From Pseudomonas sp. 30_B (GTDB taxonomy: Bacteria > Pseudomonadota > Gammaproteobacteria > Pseudomonadales > Pseudomonadaceae): a stretch of DNA of 64,000 nucleotides. The stretch lies in contig NZ_JAFGYY010000022.1 in the NCBI RefSeq assembly GCF_017491605.1, positions 1 through 64,000 of the forward strand, read 5' to 3'. Below are positions 17,120 through 26,309 of this stretch, one piece after another; the first letter of the stretch is position 1; each line of letters begins with the position of its first letter. Below the pieces are notes generated by a model that was not told where the DNA came from, did not search any database, and saw only the letters and a program-made list of their open reading frames with translations. The position numbers and the translations under genes are program-made.

Positions 17120-18453
17120 GGCCGGCCCTCCGCGCGGGCGGGCGACTGCGGTTCGAGCAGCCGGTCGGCGATGTAGCCGAACATCAGGTAGCCCACTGCC
17201 GTGACGATCATGCCGCCGAACACCGCTTCCATGCCCGAGGCATAGAGCGCATAGAAGCTGTAGACCATGGCGACCAGCAGCGCGATGACGTTGCGGTAAC
17301 GAGGGAACCCGACCACGCCGGCCTTCTGCATGATCACCAGCAGTGCCGAGAGCGCGGTGATGTACGGCACGATGTTGGTCACCGCCGCCAGGCTGACCAG
17401 CTTGCCGAACTGCTCGGATGCATTGGGCGAAATGGTCGAAACCGCCATCGCGCTTTGCAGCGCGGCATTCGCCACCAGCCCGGCGATAGGTGCGCCGATC
17501 AGGGTCACGCGGCTGTACAGTCTGGGGAACATGCGCTGGTCGGCGGTGATCTTGGCCGTCTGCGCCAGGGTGAACTGCCAGCCCAGCAGCGAGCCGACGC
17601 AGGCCATCACCGCCAGCCCCATGATGATGTTGCCGATCACCGGGTTGAACATCTTCGCGTAGACATAGGCGAAGGGCGCGCTGGAGTTGGCCAGCTCGGC
17701 GTTCGGCACGATGCCCATGATCACCGAGGTGGACAGCACGTAGACCACCGCCGCGCCAAGGGTACCCAGCAGGCAGGCCAGCGGCACGTTGCGCTTGGGG
17801 TTCTCCACGGCATCGGAGTTCTGCGCCGCCGACTCCATGCCGAGGAAGGCCCAGAGGGTCAGCGGAATGCTCTGGGTGATCGCCTCGTGGGTAGCGATGC
17901 CGTTGGGGTTCCAGGCGGCGGCAAATACCGAGCTGTCGAACCAGAACCAGCCGATCACCGACAAGCCCGCCACGGGAATGATCACGCCCCAGACGGTGAG
18001 CGAGCCGATCTGCCCGGTCACCTTGGGACCGCCGAAATTGGCCAGGGTGGTCAGCCAGATCAGTACCACCGAACCGATGAACAGCGGCATCGCGCCGGTG
18101 CCCAGCCAGGGAATGAAGGGCGTCAGGTAGCCCACCGCCGAGATGGCGATGGCCACGTTGCCGATGGCCAGCGACAGGAAATAGAGATAGGAGCAGAGGA
18201 AGAACGCCGACTTGCCGTGGGCCTCCTCGGTGTACGCCGACATCCCGCCCGAGCGCGTGCAGTAGATGCCGCACTGGGCGAAGCAGTAGGCGATGGCCAT
18301 CGACCCCACGGCGGTGACGGCCCAGGACAGCAGCGAAATCGCCCCGAGCTGCGCCATGCTCGTCGGCAGCATGATGATGCCCGAGCCCATCATGTTCACC
18401 GCCACCAGGGTGGTCAGCCCTGTCAGCGTCATTTTCTTGCCGGAACCGTCCAT
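17116..18453 (-). CDS. APC-family antiporter, PotE-like (putrescine/ornithine or other basic amine)
   Basis: 445 residues, about 12 membrane segments. The N-terminus (VAVNMMGSGIIMLPTSMAQL, then VTAVGSMAIAYCFAQCG and GNVAIAISAVGYLTP) is very close to PotE-type putrescine-ornithine antiporters. It precedes and overlaps a periplasmic binding-protein gene. Amine traffic would fit the gamma-glutamylpolyamine synthetase gene at the right end of the window, but these are 44 kb apart and the substrate is unproven. I chose the first ATG; the ribosome site (GGGCTCC-type) is weak. Confidence 0.85.
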   Translation of the reverse strand: MDGSGKKMTLTGLTTLVAVNMMGSGIIMLPTSMAQLGAISLLSWAVTAVGSMAIAYCFAQCGIYCTRSGGMSAYTEEAHGKSAFFLCSYLYFLSLAIGNVAIAISAVGYLTPFIPWLGTGAMPLFIGSVVLIWLTTLANFGGPKVTGQIGSLTVWGVIIPVAGLSVIGWFWFDSSVFAAAWNPNGIATHEAITQSIPLTLWAFLGMESAAQNSDAVENPKRNVPLACLLGTLGAAVVYVLSTSVIMGIVPNAELANSSAPFAYVYAKMFNPVIGNIIMGLAVMACVGSLLGWQFTLAQTAKITADQRMFPRLYSRVTLIGAPIAGLVANAALQSAMAVSTISPNASEQFGKLVSLAAVTNIVPYITALSALLVIMQKAGVVGFPRYRNVIALLVAMVYSFYALYASGMEAVFGGMIVTAVGYLMFGYIADRLLEPQSPARAEGRP

Positions 18454-18672
18454 GTGGAGCCCTTCTATTTAGTCATTATCGTCAGAAGATAGTGGCAGTT
18501 CGCTATTTTTACTGTTGCCTGCGGCACAGAAACCACTGCCGCCAGCGGCATCTTTCATGACAGGCCCCCATCAGGATCGGCGCCGATCAGTGCGCCGACA
18601 TCCGCGGCGCAATCGCGCTCAGCAGCGCCCCCAATGCAAATCCTCCGTCACCAACGCCATCCGTGGTGCCAG

Positions 18673-20094
18673 CTACTCCTCCTCGATCAGCACGTTCACC
18701 CGCCCGGCACGCGCAGCCTTCACCAGCACCGCGTGATCGCGCTCGGTCTGGTCGGCATAGAGCAAGGAGAAATCTCCCAGGGCCTCGTCGAAGGCATCGC
18801 CTTTGCCCAGGTAACCACTGATGGTCGCCGCATCGCCGGACTTGGCGTGGGCGCGGGCCAGGGTCAGGCCGCAGATGTCGGCATAACGCTCCAGTTGCGG
18901 CGCGGTGAAATTGTCCACCGGCACCGACAGCTTCATGTCGCGCAATTGCCTGACGAAGAAGTCGCGCCCTGCCGGGCTGCGCATCCAGCCGAGGAAGATG
19001 TCGCTGGAGGACTGCATCAGACGCTGCCCCATCACCACCCGCTGCCCCTGGTGGCCGTACTGGCTCTTGCCGGCGTAGGGTTCGAGCACCGAGTGGCAGG
19101 ATTCCTTGAATTGCAGGATCAGTGGATGGTTCTCTTCGGAGAACATCAGCACGATGAAGCAGCGGGTACCGACACTGCCGATGCCGACGACTTTCACCGC
19201 TGCGTCCACCACGCGATAACGATCGAACAGCACCCGCCGGTCATCCGACAGGCTGAGTCGGTAATCGATCAGGCTGCGCTCCACGCGCTGCATGAAGTCG
19301 TGTTCGGCGACGTGATAGATGATCGGCGGCTGGTCGATGATGCGCGGCTGACCACCGACCTGCGCGGCGATCTTCGGGAAGGCGCTTTCCATCACCCGTT
19401 CGCGAGCACGATCGAACAGTTGCTGGCGGAACTTGCGCGTCTTGGCGTCGGGCGCCATCGCCAGCAGCGCGTCGGTATCCAGGCGCGAGTACCAGACCTC
19501 CAGCGGGCTCATCTTCGAATACGCGCGCAGGTTCTCGCGGTAGGAACGCGCACAGGCGACGACCGCATCACGCGCACGGGCATCGGACAGGCCGCCATCG
19601 CGCGCCGCCACGGCGAAGCTCGCCACCAGGCGCTTGATGTCCCACTCCCAGGGGGCGGGCAAGGTTTCGTCGAAATCGTTGAGATCGAAGACCAGGTTGC
19701 GTTCGGGCGTGGCGAACAGGCCGAAGTTGAGCAGGTGGCAGTCACCGCAGGCCTGTACGTTCACGCCGATGTGTGGCGCCGTGGCCAGGTCACGAGCCAT
19801 CAGCGCCGCCGAGCCGCGCAGGAAGGTAAAGGGCGAACGCAGCATGCGTCCGTAACGGATCGGCACCAGTTCCTTGACTCGGTCGCGGTTGGACTTCTCC
19901 AGGATGGCGATCACGTCGCGCTGGCGGCCGGGCGTTTTCCATTTGGCGTGCGCTTCGCGGGGTATCTGGGAGCGCAGGCGTTGTCCGTTGGCCAGGCGTT
20001 CCTCACGGGAAAGAAAACGGGTTGTGGATTCGGTCTTGCTGGCTTTCTTGGCGGAAGTTTTCTTGTGGGAGGCCATCTTGCTGTCGTCACCCAT
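18673..20094 (-). CDS. DUF2252 family protein
   Basis: About 473 residues from the ATG at 20094 (an in-frame ATG at 20076 is an equal alternative; no strong ribosome site for either). The first 30 residues are Lys/Ser/Thr-rich and probably disordered. The family signatures are YGRMLRSPFTFLRGSA, then GDCHLLNFGLF and FDLNDFDETLPAPWEWDIKR, which resemble a kinase-like fold with HxxN and DxD-type residues. DUF2252 has no established reaction that I can name. It stands apart, with 219 bp to the PotE-like gene start and 258 bp to the peroxidase gene end. Confidence 0.85.
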   Translation of the reverse strand: MGDDSKMASHKKTSAKKASKTESTTRFLSREERLANGQRLRSQIPREAHAKWKTPGRQRDVIAILEKSNRDRVKELVPIRYGRMLRSPFTFLRGSAALMARDLATAPHIGVNVQACGDCHLLNFGLFATPERNLVFDLNDFDETLPAPWEWDIKRLVASFAVAARDGGLSDARARDAVVACARSYRENLRAYSKMSPLEVWYSRLDTDALLAMAPDAKTRKFRQQLFDRARERVMESAFPKIAAQVGGQPRIIDQPPIIYHVAEHDFMQRVERSLIDYRLSLSDDRRVLFDRYRVVDAAVKVVGIGSVGTRCFIVLMFSEENHPLILQFKESCHSVLEPYAGKSQYGHQGQRVVMGQRLMQSSSDIFLGWMRSPAGRDFFVRQLRDMKLSVPVDNFTAPQLERYADICGLTLARAHAKSGDAATISGYLGKGDAFDEALGDFSLLYADQTERDHAVLVKAARAGRVNVLIEEE

Positions 20095-20352
20095 GGGGCA
20101 GGGACAAGGGGAGCGAACGCGCAATCCGCGGCGACGCCCAGTGCTCGTGGAGCCAGACACCACTGCGCCGCCGGCTCCCCTCCATTCAAGCTAGATCAAA
20201 TTCCTGTGGGCCACTTGGGGCGCTTCACACTCTGCGGGGCGACTTTCCACGCACAGTCGCGCTACGACACAGCCACCGCCGAGGCCTTCCGGCGCAGGAT
20301 CGGGGAGCAGTTCCGCGCCGGGGCGCCCTGGGCCTGAGTCGTGGCCTCTGGG

Positions 20353-21309
20353 TTATGGCGCCTTGTCGGCCAGCGACTCCAGGAGATCGGCGGACGGCAC
20401 GAAGAACAGGCTCCCCGTCACCGCCTTGCTGTAGTCCAGCAGGCGATCGTAATTGCCCGCAGGGCGGCCGATGAACATGTTTTCCAGCATCTCCTCGACC
20501 GGCTCCGGCGAGCGGGCATAGCCGATGAAATAGGTGCCGAACTCCCCCGAGCCGGGGCGGCCGAAGGGCATGTTGTCGCGCAAGATCTTCACTTCCTGGC
20601 CGTTCTTCTCCAGGGTGGTCAGCGAGCTGTGGGAACAGCTCGGCTTCACCGACTCGTCGAGCTCGATATCCGAGAGCTTGGTGCGCCCGATGATGCGTTC
20701 CTGGGCCTCGGTGGAAAGCTCGTTCCAGCCCGCCATGTCATGCAGGTACTTCTGCACCAGGACATAGCTGCCACCGGCGAAGTCCGCATCCTCCTCGCCA
20801 ATCAGGGTGAAGTGCTCCGCCTCACGGCCGACCGGGTTCTCGGTGCCGTCGACGAAGCCGACCATGCTGCGCATGTCGAAATAGCGGAAGCCGTGGACTT
20901 CATCGACCACGCGGACGGCATCGCCCAGCCTTGCGAGCAGCAGGGTCGCCAGTTCGAAACAGAGGTCCATCTGCTCCGCGCGGATATGCAGCAGGAGGTC
21001 GCCGGGCGTGGAGACGGCAACGCGCTCGCCCGTGCCGATTTCGCGGAAGCTGTGCAGCGATGCGGGACGCGGAGCGCCGAAGAGGACGTCCCACGCCTGG
21101 GAGCCAAAGCCCACGACGCAGGAAAGGTTGCCAGCGGGTACGCGCTTGCCCACCGAGCGGACCAGGGCTGCTACGTCACCGCACAGCGAACGCACCGAAT
21201 CCAGATGTTCCTCACCGGGCGTCAAGGTTGCGACGAGGAAGATCGCGCTACGGGTGATCGGGCTATCGACCGCTTGGGGTACAGGAGAATCGTTGAGCAT
21301 TTTTTCCAT
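20353..21309 (-). CDS. Dyp-type heme peroxidase, YfeX-like
   Basis: 318 residues from the ATG at 21309 (GTG at 21312 and ATG at 21300 are also possible; GATGGA precedes the last). The family motif GFVDGTENP is at 151-159 with Asp154 the distal acid. The C-terminal part has the SCSHSSL segment with candidate heme-ligand His and DNMPFGRPGSGEFGTYFIGY with the conserved Arg. There is no signal peptide, so it is a cytoplasmic or encapsulin-type Dyp peroxidase like YfeX, not Tat-exported EfeB. No encapsulin gene is seen nearby. Confidence 0.9.
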   Translation of the reverse strand: MEKMLNDSPVPQAVDSPITRSAIFLVATLTPGEEHLDSVRSLCGDVAALVRSVGKRVPAGNLSCVVGFGSQAWDVLFGAPRPASLHSFREIGTGERVAVSTPGDLLLHIRAEQMDLCFELATLLLARLGDAVRVVDEVHGFRYFDMRSMVGFVDGTENPVGREAEHFTLIGEEDADFAGGSYVLVQKYLHDMAGWNELSTEAQERIIGRTKLSDIELDESVKPSCSHSSLTTLEKNGQEVKILRDNMPFGRPGSGEFGTYFIGYARSPEPVEEMLENMFIGRPAGNYDRLLDYSKAVTGSLFFVPSADLLESLADKAP

Positions 21310-21384
21310 CACTCGCCATCGAACTGGGTGCGGTTGAGACTATCAGACTTGGCAGAGCGCGATAGCGGCGATGAGCCCGGCCTG

Positions 21385-21939
21385 TCAGTTCACCGGCGCG
21401 GGACAACGCCCCAGCCCGGTACCGCTCCCGGCCTGGCCGATGGCGCCGGCCAGCTTGCGCAGATTGACCTGGTGCGCACTCACCAGACTCTCCACCCGGT
21501 TGTCCGCGGGGGTCTGTACGGTGGTGCGGCAGGTGAGCTCCTTCTGTTCGCCCGGGCGCTTCAGGCGCCAGGTGGCGTCCAGCAATGCGTAGCTGCCGGG
21601 CACCGAGTCGAAGCGCTGCACGTCCACCCGCAACAGGGTGGGCGCGGCACCGCCGGTGGGCGTGCCGAGCTGATCCTGCAGCGCGCTCTGGAACTCGTCC
21701 GTCAGATTGGCGCCCCACCATTCAGTTTCCAGAATGAGCAATCCGTTGCTCCCCTGGCGGATGACCAGTTGCGTGCGGTCCACCTGCGGCGGCAGGCTCA
21801 CCCGCTCGATACGAATGTTCGCACTGCTCTGCGGCGCCGGCTGCGACGGTACCAGCGTGTGGTAATGCAGGGGCGCGCTGCTGCATCCCCAGAACAAGGG
21901 GAGCAGTCCGGCAATAAACAGTTTTTGCAGCTTCGGCAT
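21385..21939 (-). CDS. pqiC: PqiC-type ABC-transport auxiliary lipoprotein
   Basis: 184 residues with a lipoprotein signal ending in FWGC. The remainder matches the PqiC/DUF330 family, outer-membrane lipoproteins that dock MCE tunnels: YHTLVPSQ opening, RIERVSLPPQVDR, and an EWWGANLTDEFQSALQDQL block. It is the last gene of the pqi operon, 28 bp after pqiB. With PqiA and PqiB it should form a trans-envelope lipid-transport system that maintains membrane integrity. Confidence 0.88.
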   Translation of the reverse strand: MPKLQKLFIAGLLPLFWGCSSAPLHYHTLVPSQPAPQSSANIRIERVSLPPQVDRTQLVIRQGSNGLLILETEWWGANLTDEFQSALQDQLGTPTGGAAPTLLRVDVQRFDSVPGSYALLDATWRLKRPGEQKELTCRTTVQTPADNRVESLVSAHQVNLRKLAGAIGQAGSGTGLGRCPAPVN

Positions 21940-21967
21940 CTGAGTTCACTCCTTTGGCAATGCGCTA

Positions 21968-23608
21968 TCAGGGCTGCAGGTCGTTCGGGTCCGCGGACTT
22001 CGGGCGGCCGCGAATCAGCGATTCGGGGTGCCTGCTGAGGTAGTCGGAGAGGTCACGCAACGAACGCGACGTACGATCCAGATCGTCCAGGGTTTCGCTG
22101 AGTTGCTCGCGCTGCGGAGAGCCCGACGCCAGCGCCGCATTGGCCGACTGCAGGGTCTGCCGTACCTCGGCCAGCGTGCTGGTCACACCGGGAAGCGTCT
22201 GGGTATTGAACTGTTTCAGGCTGCTCTGCAACTCGCGCAGATTGCCATCCAGGTTGTTGGCGATGCGATCCAGCGGCAGCTTGCTGATGCGTTCCACCAC
22301 CTGTTGCAACTGCTCCTGCAACCGCTCCAGGTTGCTGGGGATGGTGGGGATGGAGTACGGCTGGGGTGTGTCCTTGAACGCCACTGGCGCGGCATCGGGG
22401 TAGAAGTCCAGGGCGATGTATTTCTGCCCGGTGATCAGGTTGCCGCTGCGGGCCTGGGCACGCAGGCCCCGTTCGATGAAGGTACGGACCATGTCCCGGG
22501 TACCCGCTTCATCTTCAGGCGTGTGATGGAAGAGCTGCAGCATCTTCTGGTGGATCGGTCCCAGTCGCTTCGGATAGACCACCGTCTCGACCATGAACGG
22601 GAAGCTCTGCTTGGCCGGATCGTAGTCCAGCTGTACCGAGGTGACCTTGCCGAACTCCACCCCCAGGAATTCCACCGGCGCGCCCACCGACAGGCCCCGC
22701 GTGGACTGGTCGAAACGCAGGCTCAGGTAGACCGGCCTTCCGGAGGGCGGCGCCAGTGCCGTGTCGCGATCGCCGAACAGCTCGAACACCTGCAGGTCAG
22801 CCGCCGGCGCCGACTCGCCCGCATGCGGCGGGCTGCCGAAGGCCAGGCCACCCACCAGGATCGAGGACATGGATTCGGTATTGACCCGCAGGCCGTTGGC
22901 GTCCACGGCCACATCGACCCCGCTGGCGTTCCAGAAGCGCGTGTCCTGGGTGACGAAGGCATCGTAAGGAGCTTCGACGAAGATTCCGATGTCCACGCCC
23001 TTGCCATCGGCCTTCAGGGCATAGGAGACCACCTGCCCCACCGGGATCTTCCGGTAATAGATCGATGAGCCGATATCCAGCGAGCCGAGGTCGTCGGCAC
23101 TGAGCATGAAGCGCTTGCCCTTCTCGCCATAGGTGATCGGCGGCGGCGATTCGAGGCCGATGAAGTTCTTTTCCGAGACCTTCGAATCCCCCGAATCGGC
23201 GCCGATGAAGTTGCCCGACAGCAGCGTATCCACCCCGGACACGCCACCGATGCCGATACGCGGCCGCACCACCCAGAACTGGGCGCCACGTCGGGCGAAC
23301 GACTCGGCCTCCTTGGACAGCTGGACCTTGGTGATCACGCTCTTGCGATCGGGCGCGAGTTCGACCGAAAGCACCTCGCCGATCACCACGCTGCGATACT
23401 TCACCTGGGTCTTGTTCGGCACCAGGCCTTCGCCGGTATGGAAGGAGATCGAGATGACCGGCCCTTCCTGCATCCAGCTGCGAACCACCAGGGACGCACC
23501 GATCAGCATCGCCACGATCGGCACTATCCAGACCAGCGATACGCTCCAGCGGCGGGTCTGCACCTCGCCTTGTCCTGGCTGCGACTGCTTATCGGTGTCC
23601 TGCACCAT
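21968..23608 (-). CDS. pqiB: PqiB-type MCE-domain protein
   Basis: 546 residues: one N-terminal transmembrane helix (SLVWIVPIVAMLIGASLVV, about 24-42) and three MCE/MlaD domains in tandem, recognisable at GLVPNKTQVKYRSVVIGEV, DIGSSIYYRKIPVGQV and GLSVGAPVEFLGVEFGKV. A long C-terminal helical region with leucine-rich coiled coil follows. This is the PqiB architecture that forms a periplasm-spanning tunnel. Its start overlaps the end of the preceding PqiA-like gene by 20 bp. Confidence 0.92.
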   Translation of the reverse strand: MVQDTDKQSQPGQGEVQTRRWSVSLVWIVPIVAMLIGASLVVRSWMQEGPVISISFHTGEGLVPNKTQVKYRSVVIGEVLSVELAPDRKSVITKVQLSKEAESFARRGAQFWVVRPRIGIGGVSGVDTLLSGNFIGADSGDSKVSEKNFIGLESPPPITYGEKGKRFMLSADDLGSLDIGSSIYYRKIPVGQVVSYALKADGKGVDIGIFVEAPYDAFVTQDTRFWNASGVDVAVDANGLRVNTESMSSILVGGLAFGSPPHAGESAPAADLQVFELFGDRDTALAPPSGRPVYLSLRFDQSTRGLSVGAPVEFLGVEFGKVTSVQLDYDPAKQSFPFMVETVVYPKRLGPIHQKMLQLFHHTPEDEAGTRDMVRTFIERGLRAQARSGNLITGQKYIALDFYPDAAPVAFKDTPQPYSIPTIPSNLERLQEQLQQVVERISKLPLDRIANNLDGNLRELQSSLKQFNTQTLPGVTSTLAEVRQTLQSANAALASGSPQREQLSETLDDLDRTSRSLRDLSDYLSRHPESLIRGRPKSADPNDLQP

Positions 23609-24236
23609 TGACCTTGTCTCCCTTCTGCGGATCGCTGTCCCAGATCAAACGTGGATCGAAACTCATGGCCGAAAGCATGGTGAGCACCACCACCAGGCCG
23701 AAGAACAGAATGCCGGGGCGCGGCTCGATGGTGCCCAAGCCCTGCATCTGCACCAGGGCGGCGACCAGTGCCACCACCATCACATCGAGCATCGACCAGT
23801 AGCCGATCAGCTCGACGAAGCGGTACAGCTGCGAGCGCTGCCGGCGTGCCCAGGCGCTGCGGCGCTGGGCGGTGAACAGCAGCAGCCCCAGGGAAAAGAA
23901 CTTGATCGCCGGCACGCCGACGCTGGCGATGAAGATGATCAGCGCGATGTCCCAGGCGCCCGCCTCCCAGAACTCCAGCACGCCGCCGCCGATGGTGCTG
24001 TCGGAGCCATGCCCGAGCATCTCCGTACGCATCACCGGCAGCAGGTTGGCCGGCACGTAGAACACCAACGCTGACAGCAGGAACGCCCAGCCGCGGGTAA
24101 TGGCGTCGGTCTTGCGCGCGTGCAACGGGGCGCCACAGCGCTCGCAACGATGCGAGTCCCGCGCGAGGTCGCAGGCATGGCCGCAGCCATGGCACAGGCG
24201 CAGATTCAGCTCCGCCGCCAGTGGGGGCTGACTCAC
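23589..24236 (-). CDS. pqiA: PqiA-like membrane protein, C-terminal-half homologue
   Basis: 215 residues from a GTG overlapping the stop of the previous gene (GTGA). It begins with a rubredoxin-like zinc ribbon (CHGCGHACD ... CERCGAP, about residues 15-38) and has four membrane segments (for example WAFLLSALVFYVPANLLPVM). In E. coli PqiA is one ~417-residue protein made of two such modules; here each module is its own gene. It would anchor the PqiB tunnel in the inner membrane together with its partner module. Confidence 0.85.
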   Translation of the reverse strand: MSQPPLAAELNLRLCHGCGHACDLARDSHRCERCGAPLHARKTDAITRGWAFLLSALVFYVPANLLPVMRTEMLGHGSDSTIGGGVLEFWEAGAWDIALIIFIASVGVPAIKFFSLGLLLFTAQRRSAWARRQRSQLYRFVELIGYWSMLDVMVVALVAALVQMQGLGTIEPRPGILFFGLVVVLTMLSAMSFDPRLIWDSDPQKGDKVNGAGHR

Positions 24237-24829
24237 ACCTGCCCCCAGAGGTCGCGGATATCGCGTCCTGCTACGTAGATCAGCAGCATGCTCAGGGCGG
24301 CCAGGGCGACCAGGCCGATGCCGGGGATCACTTCCAGCAGCCCGGCCAGCTTGATCACCGCCACCAGGGTTCCCAGCAGGCAGACCTCCAGCATGCTCCA
24401 CGGCCGCACGCCCTCCAGCGCCCGCATGCACAGGGCGAAGGCCGGTGCGCGGCGCCCGCACAGGGCGAAGCCCAGCAGCCAGATGAGCAAGGTCACCTGC
24501 AGCACGGGCGCAATGATGATGGCCAGGGCCATCACCAGGGCGATGAAGGTGATGGTGCCGGAACTGAGGATCAGCACCGAGTCCCAGAGGGTCGCCGAAT
24601 TGTGAATCCCCTGCATGCCGATGGTCATTACCGGATAGAAGTTGGCGAAAGCCAGCAACACCGCGCCAGTCAGGCTCAGCGCCAGGCGCTGCTCGATCGT
24701 CAGCGCGACGTGCCGCTGCAACACGCCGCCGCAGCGCACGCACAGCGCACGCTGACGGGTTTGCAGCGGCGCGCGCTGGTAAACGGCATCGCAGTATTCG
24801 CAGATGATCAGTTCATCGGTCTGGGACAT
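24233..24829 (-). CDS. pqiA: PqiA-like membrane protein, N-terminal-half homologue
   Basis: 198 residues, first gene of the pqi operon. The N-terminus has a zinc-ribbon CEYCDAVYQ ... CVRCGG (about 10-34), followed by four hydrophobic segments and the NFYPVMTIGMQG and RPWSMLEVCLLG blocks typical of the PqiA family. It pairs with the second PqiA-like gene, with a 4-bp overlap. No strong Shine-Dalgarno is visible ahead of the ATG. It should be an inner-membrane component of the PqiABC system. Confidence 0.87.
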   Translation of the reverse strand: MSQTDELIICEYCDAVYQRAPLQTRQRALCVRCGGVLQRHVALTIEQRLALSLTGAVLLAFANFYPVMTIGMQGIHNSATLWDSVLILSSGTITFIALVMALAIIIAPVLQVTLLIWLLGFALCGRRAPAFALCMRALEGVRPWSMLEVCLLGTLVAVIKLAGLLEVIPGIGLVALAALSMLLIYVAGRDIRDLWGQV

Positions 24830-25022
24830 TCAGGTGTCCGTGCAGAGATTCCAGCGGCCCACGAGGACGTCGGAACCGCTACCTTCAGCGTCCTTGGCAA
24901 TCCGTGTGGCTCGCAATGCGCGGGCGGGACGCCAATGGGGCGTATTTCCCGTGCAAACACCACGTCCGTGCTCGAACGGCCCCAAGGCCGCCCGAGCGTT
25001 CAGTCAACCTGCCTGTGCGCCC

Positions 25023-26309
25023 TCAGAAGCGCCAGGTCGCGCTCGCGGCAAAGGCCTGGATCCAGGCATTGTCGAACTCGCCCGAGACGCGCTTGGGATC
25101 GTTGAGCGGCAACGGCTTCTGCTGGTCGACGGACATGTCGCCCATCCATACCAGTTCGTAGCTGAAGTTGATGTCGGTATTCTTGTCCAGCGAATAGGTA
25201 AAGCCGGTACCCAGGCGCCAGTTTTCGTTCGTGGGGACGGTCAGGGAACGGTTGTGATCGCTGACGGCGGAGCTGTCGTAGCCCAGGCCCATGTTCCACA
25301 GCCACTGCGGATCGAAGCGGTACTGGGCGCCCACGGAGGCATGCCAGGTATCCTTGTAATGGGTATTCAACGTCGCCGAATGGGGATTGGCGCTGTCCAG
25401 ATCGACGCCGATCTCATCGAAACGCGACCAGTCCTGCCAGCCGAGGCTGCCCAGCAAGGCCCATTGCGAATCGAGCTGCTGGAAGAGACTCAGCGTCAGC
25501 GTCTGCGGGACGTTCATGTCGATCTTGGTGTTTGCATCGAGCACACCGCGGTTGCCCAGCGCCGTCGTGGCGACCGGGCCCAGCCCTTCGAGGTCCATGC
25601 GATCCTCGAACTTGACGTGGATCTCGCTGGTATAGCTCAGGCCCAGCCGGGTGCCTTCGCGAGGCTCGTAGATCACCCCGAGGTTGCCGCCGAGGGCCCA
25701 GTCGTTGTCCTTGTATTTCATGCGCCCATCGGGGCGATCCAGGACGCCAAGGGGATCGTTGTCCACCGCCATCTTCGAGTCGAGCGCGGCATAGAAGGCG
25801 CGCGCGCCCAGGCCCACAGCCCATTGATCGTTGATGCGATAGGCCACCGAGGGCATCAGCGTCATGCCGAGGATAGAGCCGTTCTGCAGGAAGTAACGGC
25901 CCTGCCAGTCGTTGTCATAGTTCAGGCTGAGGCCGAAGTCCCCGTACGCGGCGAAGCCGACCGACCAGCCATCGTTCAACTCCTGGGTGACGAAGAAACT
26001 CCCGCCCGGCAGCCACTCCAGTGCGTTGCCGCTGTCGCCGCCGTCGATGTTGGTATCGGAATCGGTGTGGAACTCCAGGTTGCTGTGCAACAGCTGCCCG
26101 GCGGCGGTGATCTGGGTGCCTTTCAACAGCGCCATGCCCGCCACGTTGCTGGCCAGGGTGCTCGGCCCCTGGGCCCTGGCCGCAGCACCGGCGTTGGCCA
26201 GCCCGACGTTATCGGTGCCGACCTCGTACAGCATGATTCCCCCGGCCATTGCCGACAATGGCAAAGCGAACACGCCTACCGCGAGGACTGGGGCAAAGGC
26301 AAACTTCAT
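25023..26309 (-). CDS. OmpP1/FadL family outer-membrane transporter
   Basis: 428 residues with a signal peptide (VLAVGVFALPLSAMAGG, cleavage near 22). The mature start GGIMLYEVGTDNVGLANAGAAARA matches the N-terminal hatch (with an NPA-like SNVAGMAL) of FadL-type barrels. The chain ends in ATWRF, the terminal aromatic typical of outer-membrane barrels. Such porins pass hydrophobic compounds, including long-chain fatty acids and aromatics. It is monocistronic with a long (640 bp) upstream region, and it is a plausible entry port for substrates of the catabolic locus nearby, though unlinked in transcription. Confidence 0.9.
   Translation of the reverse strand: MKFAFAPVLAVGVFALPLSAMAGGIMLYEVGTDNVGLANAGAAARAQGPSTLASNVAGMALLKGTQITAAGQLLHSNLEFHTDSDTNIDGGDSGNALEWLPGGSFFVTQELNDGWSVGFAAYGDFGLSLNYDNDWQGRYFLQNGSILGMTLMPSVAYRINDQWAVGLGARAFYAALDSKMAVDNDPLGVLDRPDGRMKYKDNDWALGGNLGVIYEPREGTRLGLSYTSEIHVKFEDRMDLEGLGPVATTALGNRGVLDANTKIDMNVPQTLTLSLFQQLDSQWALLGSLGWQDWSRFDEIGVDLDSANPHSATLNTHYKDTWHASVGAQYRFDPQWLWNMGLGYDSSAVSDHNRSLTVPTNENWRLGTGFTYSLDKNTDINFSYELVWMGDMSVDQQKPLPLNDPKRVSGEFDNAWIQAFAASATWRF

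Noticed and set aside
18575..18588. Perfect 14-bp palindrome GATCGGCGCCGATC
   Set aside because: Noted, but it stands alone in a 219-bp gap without promoter boxes. In GC-rich DNA such a palindrome is not enough to call an operator.
20200..20337. Protein-like tail (ending about FRRRIGEQFRAGAPWA) in the gap between the DUF2252 and peroxidase genes
   Set aside because: It is only the end of a long plus-strand frame opposite the DUF2252 gene, with no start or family match; possibly a decayed gene end, but unsupported.
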